This document shows, piece by piece, positions 1-9,194 of a stretch of 64,000 nt of DNA. Below the pieces are notes generated by a model that saw nothing but the letters and a program-made list of their open reading frames with translations, searched no databases and was not told where the DNA came from. The stretch covers positions 1 to 64,000 of the forward strand of contig CANQED010000006.1 of assembly GCA_947594425.1 (NCBI GenBank), in the 5' to 3' direction. Source of the stretch: an uncultured Ruminiclostridium sp. (GTDB taxonomy: Bacteria > Bacillota > Clostridia > Oscillospirales > Ruminococcaceae). The number at the start of each line of letters is the position of its first letter. Positions within the stretch are counted from its first letter, which is position 1. Made by a program: the position numbers and the translations under genes.

Positions 1-105
1 TTCATATCCGAGCTTGAAGCCTATATCGAATGGTACAACACAAAGCGCATCAAGCTTAAGCTTGATGGAATGTCGCCAGTCGATTATCGCTTAACTGCTG
101 CATAG
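1..105 (+). CDS. IS3-family transposase OrfB, C-terminal end (partial)
   Basis: The first 34 codons in frame 1 are the tail of a DDE transposase and end at TAG (103-105). The stretch reading EAYIEWYNTKRIKLKL, followed by GMSPVDYR, is the typical C-terminus of IS3-family OrfB (IS150-like subgroup). The catalytic core lies left of the window, so its intactness cannot be judged. It is followed by a hairpin and by the likely right end of the element, directly against the CRISPR array. Confidence 0.85.
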   Translation, partial: FISELEAYIEWYNTKRIKLKLDGMSPVDYRLTAA

Positions 106-107
106 CA

Positions 108-137
108 AAAGCGACCAAGATCTCTCTTAGTCGCTTT
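108..137 (+). terminator. Hairpin after the transposase gene
   Basis: AAAGCGAC pairs with GTCGCTTT (8 bp), with an inner AAGA/TCTT pairing, three bases after the transposase stop. A T-rich stretch follows. It probably ends the transposase transcript and limits read-through into the array. Confidence 0.5.
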
Positions 138-3100
138 GCATAATTTTTCTTTTAAATTTTTGTCTAACTTTTTGGGGTCAGAACAAGCGACGCTGCACCC
201 CATAAGTTGCGCACACCATTCGACATTTCAATCCACGCTCCGCGTGAGGCGGAGCGACCTTCGCTTATCAAACATTAAGAGGTGATTATACATATTTCAA
301 TCCACGCTCCGCGTGAGGCGGAGCGACTCGCTATACCACTATTTGTGCCGCTTTTGGAGGTATTTCAATCCACGCTCCGCGTGAGGCGGAGCGACCGTAT
401 GCGGGAGCGGCATATGCGCAACGGAAATGTATTTCAATCCACGCTCCGCGTGAGGCGGAGCGACTATTTTTCAACTTTGCCGAGGCGCAGGATAATAATA
501 TTTCAATCCACGCTCCGCGTGAGGCGGAGCGACATAAATTCCATTCCGTCGACCTTAAGCAATCTTAAATTTCAATCCACGCTCCGCGTGAGGCGGAGCG
601 ACGGCTTCACTGATTACAGTTTTCATATCCGGAGTAATTTCAATCCACGCTCCGCGTGAGGCGGAGCGACTGAAAATTCTTTGAAATTTTCAACATATTT
701 AAGCATTTCAATCCACGCTCCGCGTGAGGCGGAGCGACAAACAATGTAACAACTGTATTATTTCCTCGTCTATTTCAATCCACGCTCCGCGTGAGGCGGA
801 GCGACAAGGTTCCTAACGGGCTTTATGAAAGCGATTCTTGTATTTCAATCCACGCTCCGCGTGAGGCGGAGCGACTATATCGTAGAGGAAGTCAAGTGAC
901 AGTACGCATTTCAATCCACGCTCCGCGTGAGGCGGAGCGACCGAAGCGAGATGAGACGATAATACAGAACGATGAATTTCAATCCACGCTCCGCGTGAGG
1001 CGGAGCGACTTTGCTGTATGAGATATAGGTTGCAGATCATACTTATTTCAATCCACGCTCCGCGTGAGGCGGAGCGACTAGAAAACGACGGCACAAATTA
1101 TATCAAATTTTAAATTTCAATCCACGCTCCGCGTGAGGCGGAGCGACCGTTATATTTTATCTTTTCGAGGACAGCGACGGCATATTTCAATCCACGCTCC
1201 GCGTGAGGCGGAGCGACTCCTCTCCGATATATGATGTGGGTTGGTCAGGCATTTCAATCCACGCTCCGCGTGAGGCGGAGCGACCACGCCATAATTATTC
1301 ACCTCCCTCGTTTTTCATATTTCAATCCACGCTCCGCGTGAGGCGGAGCGACATATTTTTAATATATTCTTCTCGGGCGGTAATATATTTCAATCCACGC
1401 TCCGCGTGAGGCGGAGCGACCTCGTCATCGATATTCTGTGCGTCGGCTATCGCCCATTTCAATCCACGCTCCGCGTGAGGCGGAGCGACGACTGCATTAT
1501 CGTACTCCGTCCCACAAAGATAAATTTCAATCCACGCTCCGCGTGAGGCGGAGCGACAAGACCGCTACAGCCTATTTTTCCTTTGTTATTTATTTCAATC
1601 CACGCTCCGCGTGAGGCGGAGCGACAGTTCGATTATTTTGTTGTCATCACCGTCAATGCATTTCAATCCACGCTCCGCGTGAGGCGGAGCGACACTTTTA
1701 ACGATACTAAAACTAATACATCTTCTCAATTTCAATCCACGCTCCGCGTGAGGCGGAGCGACCAAACATTGAGGGATTGTCCGACAAAAAGGAGGATTTC
1801 AATCCACGCTCCGCGTGAGGCGGAGCGACTTGAAAATTCTTTGAAATTTTCAACATATTTAAGCATTTCAATCCACGCTCCGCGTGAGGCGGAGCGACTA
1901 TGTACAAAATGCCGACTTTCTTCTCCCGCAATATTTCAATCCACGCTCCGCGTGAGGCGGAGCGACAATTCTAAAATGGAATATACATATATTCCAAAAA
2001 TATTTCAATCCACGCTCCGCGTGAGGCGGAGCGACTTGCATTTACACGAGGGATGGACTGTATCAGACGATTTCAATCCACGCTCCGCGCGAGGCGGAGC
2101 GACTGGAGAAATAGCACAAAAAGAGATACGGCAAGGATTTCAATCCACGCTCCGCGCGAGGCGGAGCGACCATACTGAGCATAATATGATTGACTTGTAT
2201 TAAATTTCAATCCACGCTCCGCGCGAGGCGGAGCGACTACAAGGTTAGCCGCTTTCCTCGGGTCTTTGAAATTTCAATCCACGCTCCGCGCGAGGCGGAG
2301 CGACGAGGACAGTCCGCGAAAATATTCCAGCTGATGTATATTTCAATCCACGCTCCGCGCGAGGCGGAGCGACTTCCGGCGTTAAGACCGCGACCGAGGT
2401 AGCCGCCGATATTTCAATCCACGCTCCGCGCGAGGCGGAGCGACAAGCTGCTTACTGTTTTTGTCGCTGAGCCGAAAATTTCAATCCACGCTCCGCGCGA
2501 GGCGGAGCGACATAATTACACTGGTAACATCTGCGCTCCCACTGTATTTCAATCCACGCTCCGCGCGAGGCGGAGCGACTCTTTATGTATGTCAAATTCA
2601 TAGGACGCGGACTTATTTCAATCCACGCTCCGCGCGAGGCGGAGCGACAAACAAGGAGCGAGCGCAGGCTCGCCTCTCTTGAAATTTCAATCCACGCTCC
2701 GCGCGAGGCGGAGCGACTCTTCTGCTGCCGAGGGAGCGGACAAAGGACTATGATTTCAATCCACGCTCCGCGCGAGGCGGAGCGACCAAGGAAATATGCT
2801 TATCCCCGCTTATCAACGGTATTTCAATCCACGCTCCGCGCGAGGCGGAGCGACTTTGCAAATGGTTTGAGGATTTGGAGAGGCAAATTATTTCAATCCA
2901 CGCTCCGCGCGAGGCGGAGCGACCCTCGGGATAGTCCTTAACCGGCATATCATAAGGATTTCAATCCACGCTCCGCGCGAGGCGGAGCGACAGCATTTTA
3001 TTTTTGATTTGTCAACCCCTTTTCATTTCAATCCACGCTCCGCGCGAGGCGGAGCGACGAAACGCGTGAAATTCTCCGCAGTCTTGACAAGTATTTCAAT

Positions 3101-3264
3101 CCACGCTCCGCGCGAGGCGGAGCGACGCTATCGCAATGCACCGGGCGAACCACCCGGTGACATTTCAATCCACGCTCCGCGCGAGGCGGAGCGACAATTA
3201 TCGTCAATGGTATCGGATATGCTGATAGGCATTTCAATCCACGCTCCGCGCGAGGCGGAGCGAC

Positions 3265-3540
3265 CAAAAAAATTCGAGAGATCTAAGAAAAAAAAACGAA
3301 ATTTCAATCCACGCTCCGCGCGAGGCGGAGCGACTCCTTGCATTTTCTCACCTCCTTTTATCCGAAATATTTCAATCCACGCTCCGCGCGAGGCGGAGCG
3401 ACCAAAAAAATTCGAGAGATCTAAGAAAAAAAAACGAAATTTCAATCCACGCTCCGCGCGAGGCGGAGCGACTCCTTGCATTTTCTCACCTCCTTTTATC
3501 CGAAATATTTCAATCCACGCTCCGCGCGAGGCGGAGCGAC
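3265..3540 (-). repeat. 138-bp tandem duplication of two spacer-repeat units
   Basis: Bases 3265-3402 and 3403-3540 are the same: each holds two spacers (36 and 34 nt) and two repeats. The copies are adjacent and in the same order, as expected from unequal recombination or replication slippage between repeats rather than new spacer uptake. Confidence 0.95.
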
Positions 3541-3677
3541 GTATGATATGCAACCCATATCGCATATAGCAAATATTTCAATCCACGCTCCGCGCGAGGC
3601 GGAGCGACAAACCGTTACAATCAGACAAAGAAGTACTTGAAGAATTTCAATCCACGCTCCGCGCGAGGCGGAGCGAC

Positions 3678-4911
3678 AGGAAAATCGGAGTCCTTACTGT
3701 AATGGTCGTAGTATTTCAATCCACGCTCCGCGCGAGGCGGAGCGACTACGCGTGGTTTGTTTGGGAAAAAGGGTATAGGGGCATTTCAATCCACGCTCCG
3801 CGTGAGGCGGAGCGACTTTAAACGCGGGTAAATATCTTTCAGCAGATATATTTCAATCCACGCTCCGCGTGAGGCGGAGCGACCCCTCGCCGCAAGCACA
3901 TTCCCACACTAAGGGATTATTTCAATCCACGCTCCGCGTGAGGCGGAGCGACGTAGGACCCGTTTTTTCAGATACATTTAATGCTATATTTCAATCCACG
4001 CTCCGCGTGAGGCGGAGCGACCGCCACTAACTTGTACCGCTACCTTATCGTCGGATATTTCAATCCACGCTCCGCGTGAGGCGGAGCGACGTCGTTTACA
4101 AAATCTCCAACAACAAAAGCAATATTTCAATCCACGCTCCGCGTGAGGCGGAGCGACAACTACTTCAGAAATGTAGCTGAAAGCATACTGACATTTCAAT
4201 CCACGCTCCGCGTGAGGCGGAGCGACAAATACGGACATCTATTTCACGTTCAGAATATGCATTTCAATCCACGCTCCGCGCGAGGCGGAGCGACAGGAAA
4301 ATCGGAGTCCTTACTGTAATGGTCGTAGTATTTCAATCCACGCTCCGCGCGAGGCGGAGCGACTACGCGTGGTTTGTTTGGGAAAAAGGGTATAGGGGCA
4401 TTTCAATCCACGCTCCGCGTGAGGCGGAGCGACTTTAAACGCGGGTAAATATCTTTCAGCAGATATATTTCAATCCACGCTCCGCGTGAGGCGGAGCGAC
4501 CCCTCGCCGCAAGCACATTCCCACACTAAGGGATTATTTCAATCCACGCTCCGCGTGAGGCGGAGCGACGTAGGACCCGTTTTTTCAGATACATTTAATG
4601 CTATATTTCAATCCACGCTCCGCGTGAGGCGGAGCGACCGCCACTAACTTGTACCGCTACCTTATCGTCGGATATTTCAATCCACGCTCCGCGTGAGGCG
4701 GAGCGACGTCGTTTACAAAATCTCCAACAACAAAAGCAATATTTCAATCCACGCTCCGCGTGAGGCGGAGCGACAACTACTTCAGAAATGTAGCTGAAAG
4801 CATACTGACATTTCAATCCACGCTCCGCGTGAGGCGGAGCGACAAATACGGACATCTATTTCACGTTCAGAATATGCATTTCAATCCACGCTCCGCGTGA
4901 GGCGGAGCGAC
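3678..4911 (-). repeat. 617-bp tandem duplication of nine spacer-repeat units
   Basis: Bases 3678-4294 and 4295-4911 carry the same nine spacers in the same order and with the same lengths. The only difference seen is in the last repeat: 4261-4294 has the GCGAG loop while 4878-4911 has GTGAG. That is expected if the crossover joined a GTGAG-type repeat to the GCGAG-type repeat that precedes the block at 3644-3677. Confidence 0.95.
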
Positions 4912-7042
4912 TGGGTGACAAGTATAAAGTCAAAACCGTAATGCCGCATTTCAATCCACGCTCCGCGTGAGGCGGAGCGACATTCTAAGTTTATCACTTA
5001 CCTTTTAAATTGTCAAATTTCAATCCACGCTCCGCGTGAGGCGGAGCGACAATAGGATATAAAATCCAGACTGCACAAGGACTTATTTCAATCCACGCTC
5101 CGCGTGAGGCGGAGCGACAGTATTAAATACAGGTGTAGGGGACGATGCCGTTATTTCAATCCACGCTCCGCGTGAGGCGGAGCGACTCATAACAATTTCA
5201 TTTATCTCATCAGAAATACATTTCAATCCACGCTCCGCGTGAGGCGGAGCGACTTGTCCGCTTTTCGAGAGTTGGAATAACGAGAATATTTCAATCCACG
5301 CTCCGCGTGAGGCGGAGCGACGAAGATTAAATTTTCTCCGGCACATTTAAGGAGGTATTTCAATCCACGCTCCGCGTGAGGCGGAGCGACCCAAGCGTAT
5401 TCATCGAAAACTGACGTACATAGAATTTCAATCCACGCTCCGCGTGAGGCGGAGCGACCAGAAAAACGCCGAGCGGAAAATGATACGTCTTGCATTTCAA
5501 TCCACGCTCCGCGTGAGGCGGAGCGACGGTAATAATCATATCGTAGCCTTTCTCGATACGGTATTTCAATCCACGCTCCGCGTGAGGCGGAGCGACCGCA
5601 CTCTTGCGGCTCCCATCTGTTGCCATAATTATTTCAATCCACGCTCCGCGTGAGGCGGAGCGACCGGACGAGTACGACCCGAGCAGCAAGCCTTTATCAT
5701 TTCAATCCACGCTCCGCGTGAGGCGGAGCGACCGGTGAGATAGACGAATTATACCGGGCACGGGACATTTCAATCCACGCTCCGCGTGAGGCGGAGCGAC
5801 GGAAATTTGACATAATATATTTTGTCCTCATTGTCATTTCAATCCACGCTCCGCGTGAGGCGGAGCGACGAAATCATATGCCCTGCTTCATCTCTGGTTA
5901 TAAATTTCAATCCACGCTCCGCGTGAGGCGGAGCGACAGTATCATACGTCCCTTTGAGAAATACTGCGAGATATTTCAATCCACGCTCCGCGTGAGGCGG
6001 AGCGACGAGTAACCAAAATAAAATCATATCCGTAATGGCGAATTTCAATCCACGCTCCGCGTGAGGCGGAGCGACGTTTTGCAGTCTATGCAAGGCGCTT
6101 TTCTTACGTCATTTCAATCCACGCTCCGCGTGAGGCGGAGCGACTTATATCGTCGTACCATTCCCACTTGAGCATTTTGCATTTCAATCCACGCTCCGCG
6201 TGAGGCGGAGCGACGCCATACTGATATTTTTTTATGCTGACAAACGCCATTTCAATCCACGCTCCGCGTGAGGCGGAGCGACTGTCGCGTTCGATTGTAT
6301 ACCAATAAAACCCGCTGCCATTTCAATCCACGCTCCGCGTGAGGCGGAGCGACGCTTTTTTAAACGCTGTCGCGGTCAGCTTAAACGCATTTCAATCCAC
6401 GCTCCGCGTGAGGCGGAGCGACACAACATTTGGCTACAGTGTGTCCGCAAAGGGCATTTCAATCCACGCTCCGCGTGAGGCGGAGCGACATATGTAAATT
6501 TAATTAATATTTCAGAAAATTCGGCATTTCAATCCACGCTCCGCGTGAGGCGGAGCGACCAAAAACAGCCATTATATCACCGTCCTAAGATACATTTCAA
6601 TCCACGCTCCGCGTGAGGCGGAGCGACTAACCTGTTGCACTGTATACGACGCGCCCGATTACATTTCAATCCACGCTCCGCGTGAGGCGGAGCGACCTAA
6701 AGTCAAGCATTTTTAGTTCAAATATGATATATTTCAATCCACGCTCCGCGTGAGGCGGAGCGACACGAGTTCGACAGTACCGACCGAATAGAGGTTATGA
6801 TTTCAATCCACGCTCCGCGTGAGGCGGAGCGACAATTTTCATCTATCGTATCGGATATGCTGATAGGCATTTCAATCCACGCTCCGCGTGAGGCGGAGCG
6901 ACAGTCTATAAGATTACGGGCTTCAAATTCCATTTCATTATTTCAATCCACGCTCCGCGTGAGGCGGAGCGACTAAGCGTTGGCTGTGACTATGTCGGTA
7001 TTAAAGGTATTTCAATCCACGCTCCGCGTGAGGCGGAGCGAC

Positions 7043-7211
7043 TGCAAATTTCACTTAAATTCTCGGAACATTCCCGAAATAATTCGTGAAACTTGTATAA
7101 AAATTAAATGTGAAATCAAAAATCTTCACGAACAATTATCTGCAAATAATAAAATTTGCTTCAAAAACAGGTGCGAATACCATGCGTTTTTATGTGCGAT
7201 TATGTTTCGCA
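7043..7211 (-). promoter_or_regulatory. CRISPR leader
   Basis: This A+T-rich interval separates the cas2 stop from the first (newest) repeat. It holds a promoter-like pair (7135-7164) and several dyads: TTCGTGAA at 7083-7090 with TTCACGAA at 7125-7132, GCAAAT/ATTTGC around 7142-7159, GGAA-CA-TTCC near 7066-7075, and GTGCGA/TCGCAC at 7194-7212 over the cas2 stop. These are candidate sites for leader recognition during spacer integration. No IHF site could be assigned. Confidence 0.75.
7135..7164 (-). promoter_or_regulatory. Probable pre-crRNA promoter
   Basis: On the minus strand TTGAAG (7159-7164) and GATAAT (7135-7140) are 18 bp apart, placing transcription start roughly 85 nt before the first repeat. 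It lies in the leader and points into the array. Confidence 0.55.
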
Positions 7212-7502
7212 CTAAAGCAGAAGCGGTTTGTCCATTTCCGGTGCGGATTTTGCGCCATAATGTTCAATTTTAGCTTTTTTAGGGTCGCCCAAATAATAGA
7301 ACCTCAGCGAATCAACATCGACATCTATTTTGTTCAACAACTTTTGTTTGAGAACACGCCAGTGTGCCGCGTCAACTGTACATTCAAACACGGAATTCTG
7401 CACTCGAACGCCGTAATTTATACAGCATTTCGCTACATGGCGCAGGCGTTTTTTACCTTGGCTGTCCTCTGTATTCACATCATATGTAATTAAAATCAGC
7501 AT
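7212..7502 (-). CDS. cas2: CRISPR-associated protein Cas2
   Basis: A 96-residue protein starting MLILITYDVNTED, the N-terminal strand of the ferredoxin-like Cas2 fold with its conserved Asp. With Cas1 it forms the integrase that inserts new spacers at the leader end. The ATG at 7502 is chosen over an upstream in-frame ATG because Cas2 proteins begin at this strand, a GGAA-type ribosome site lies just before it, and it then follows the cas1 stop by one base. It is the last cas gene, next to the leader. The length is normal for the family. Confidence 0.93.
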   Translation of the reverse strand: MLILITYDVNTEDSQGKKRLRHVAKCCINYGVRVQNSVFECTVDAAHWRVLKQKLLNKIDVDVDSLRFYYLGDPKKAKIEHYGAKSAPEMDKPLLL

Positions 7503-7503
7503 C

Positions 7504-8535
7504 TTATTTCCACAAAAACGGCGGATATTCATCAAGATCTCCGCGTATATACCGTGCAAGCAAAAGTGCCTGCACATAAGGAACTAACCCCCACTTAACC
7601 TTTTCTTTCAAAAACGGGTGGGTAATCTCGTCGTCTTTACGCAATTGCCAATTCTTCAGAAACTCCCGCCGTCCGTCGTCTGTCAAAAGCACCGCGCCGT
7701 CCTCCTGTTCAATAAATGTTTCTTTGGAAATAAGTTTTTTATTGATACAGGTCAGTACAAATCTGTCGCAAAGCGGCGCTCGAAATTCCTCAATCAAATC
7801 AAGCGCCAATGAACGCCGTCCCGGTCGGTCGGTATGGAAAAATCCGACATAAGGGTCAAGTCCGACAGATTCCAATGCTGAACAGCACATACTTGTACAC
7901 AGCGAATACGCAAATGAAAGCATGGCGTTCACCTTGTCAAGCGGCGGCCGGCGACTTCTCCCCTTAAAAGAAAAATCATCTTTTTGCTGGAGTATCATAT
8001 CATTGAAAACCGAAAAATATACAGATGCCGCTTCGCCCTCTATACCGCGGAGAGAGTCAGCGTCAGCAGCTGTTTGTGCGTATTCGCAGGATGATTTCAG
8101 ATATGATGATTTCTGTGAAAAAATGTCCGTGTCTATTCGCGCAGCATGATCACGCATTGTTCTTTCAAGCGTCCAACGGCAATTATATATTTTTGCAGTA
8201 ATCATATTTTTCGCAATAGAAATGTTTCTTTTAATGTCGTCGGAAATGCGGTACTGTTCGCGGCGCAGGAGAACATTCCCGCAAATTTCTCCCTCGACCC
8301 TCGCCATAAATTTCCCCGAGCGAGAGAAGAAAACCAGCTCTCGATTTTCAGAAACGCATTTTTCCATAAGCGCGGGCGACGCTCCCGCAGCGCCGAACGC
8401 CATAATACGCTCGAGATTATGCAGCGGAAAACGCGCTATTTCCTTTCGTTCTTCCCACACAACGACATTTTCTCCGTCAAGCGACAAATAGCGGTCGGGA
8501 GAAGTAATATAAAGCGTATTAAGCAAATTTTTCAT
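7504..8535 (-). CDS. cas1: CRISPR-associated endonuclease Cas1
   Basis: This 343-residue Cas1 of the I-C type has the beta-rich N-terminus (LNTLYITSPDRYLSLDGENV) and the helical catalytic lobe. The segment with GIEGEAASVYF carries the conserved metal-binding Glu, and GFFHTDRPGRRSLALDLIEEFR carries the conserved His and the Asp/Glu pair. It is the integrase that joins protospacers to the array. Its start overlaps the cas4 stop as ATGA (8532-8535), and a GGAGG site precedes the ATG. Length is typical and no key residue appears to be missing. Confidence 0.95.
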   Translation of the reverse strand: MKNLLNTLYITSPDRYLSLDGENVVVWEERKEIARFPLHNLERIMAFGAAGASPALMEKCVSENRELVFFSRSGKFMARVEGEICGNVLLRREQYRISDDIKRNISIAKNMITAKIYNCRWTLERTMRDHAARIDTDIFSQKSSYLKSSCEYAQTAADADSLRGIEGEAASVYFSVFNDMILQQKDDFSFKGRSRRPPLDKVNAMLSFAYSLCTSMCCSALESVGLDPYVGFFHTDRPGRRSLALDLIEEFRAPLCDRFVLTCINKKLISKETFIEQEDGAVLLTDDGRREFLKNWQLRKDDEITHPFLKEKVKWGLVPYVQALLLARYIRGDLDEYPPFLWK

Positions 8536-9194
8536 GTGCCGTCCTCCAATGCGCTTTTAAGATATTCCGAGGCTGACTGTGCTTTTTCAAGCGATGGAAG
8601 GCAAATGTTTTTAAGCGAACAGGCATTGCATGATTTCGTTCGTTTTACTTTCGGAGTATACCCGCGTTCATAATATCCGCGCATTTCCAATATCATTTTT
8701 TGGGTTAAACATCTTAGCTCTTCGTCAATTACCACACGTTCGCGACGGTGTGGTTCACCGTAAAAAATATACCCCTCGCTGATACTGCAGCACAGCATTT
8801 CTTCAATACATAAAACCTGCGCGCACAGCTGAAGCCGATCGCACTTATCGGACTTAGGCTTTCCGCGCTTGTATTCAACGGGCACGGCTCTGAATTTCCC
8901 GTTAAGGTTCGGAATAAAAATTCCATTGGTTTCATCACGGGTAAATTCCACAACGTCACATTCTCCGCTTATCCCAAATTCACGTGACATAATTTTCATT
9001 CCGCGAACGGTGATAACATCGCCGCGTTTTTCGCGAAATTCGGCATTATGGGCATTTTCATGAATAATTCTGCCGTCGGCGGTTAGGAAATTTTCTTCCC
9101 ATTGTTTCTCAATATGTATCAAAGCCCATTGTCGGCGGCAGAATGTAAAATGCTGTATACCCGAAAGCTGTAAAAAATCGTCCTCGTTATACAT
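8532..9194 (-). CDS. cas4: CRISPR-associated exonuclease Cas4
   Basis: A 220-residue RecB-family nuclease. The N-terminus reads QLSGIQHFTFCRRQWALIHIE, containing the first cluster cysteine. GECDVVEF and PVEYKRGKPK are the RecB Asp and E-x-K motifs, and SCNACSLKNICLP provides the remaining [4Fe-4S] cysteines. In I-C systems Cas4 trims prespacers and selects those with the correct PAM for Cas1-Cas2. It is translationally coupled to cas7 through TGATG (9192-9196) and to cas1 through ATGA. Confidence 0.94.
   Translation of the reverse strand: MYNEDDFLQLSGIQHFTFCRRQWALIHIEKQWEENFLTADGRIIHENAHNAEFREKRGDVITVRGMKIMSREFGISGECDVVEFTRDETNGIFIPNLNGKFRAVPVEYKRGKPKSDKCDRLQLCAQVLCIEEMLCCSISEGYIFYGEPHRRERVVIDEELRCLTQKMILEMRGYYERGYTPKVKRTKSCNACSLKNICLPSLEKAQSASEYLKSALEDGT

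Larger units (their letters stand above)
1..185 (+). mobile_element. IS3-family insertion sequence, right end
   Basis: After the transposase stop come a hairpin and the sequence TAACTTTTTGGGGTCAGA, which resembles the terminal inverted repeat of IS150-like elements. The end is placed at about 185 (CA) because bases 186-191 (AGCGAC) equal the last six bases of the CRISPR repeat and are followed by a spacer-sized 33-nt interval. The left end and target duplication are outside the window, so the exact boundary is inferred. Confidence 0.65.
225..7042 (-). CRISPR. Type I-C CRISPR array, 100 full repeats
   Basis: One hundred repeats of 34 bp were located by eye, from 225-258 to 7009-7042, separated by spacers of about 33-37 nt. 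Each repeat is ATTTCAATCCA + CGCTCCGC + 5-nt loop + GCGGAGCG + AC. Read on the minus strand it starts GTCGC and ends GAAAT, the hallmark of I-C repeats, so the leader is at the high-coordinate end beside cas2 and the oldest spacers lie near 225. The loop is GTGAG in most repeats and GCGAG in those starting 2070-3713, 4261 and 4330. Bases 186-191 look like the end of a further repeat cut by the IS element, with a 33-nt spacer at 192-224. Eleven spacers are copies created by tandem duplication. Confidence 0.98.

Noticed and set aside
225-7042. Self-targeting spacers against genes in this window
   Set aside because: No spacer was noticed to match the flanking genes by eye, but an exhaustive comparison was not possible; a nucleotide search of all spacers against the genome would settle it.
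282-7060. Open frames made of repeated peptides across the array
   Set aside because: They arise because the 34-bp repeat lacks stops in some frames. The peptides are translations of the repeat itself and no ribosome sites are associated with them.
7110-7493. Plus-strand frame over the leader and cas2
   Set aside because: It lies antisense to a clear cas2 gene and has no family resemblance or ribosome site.
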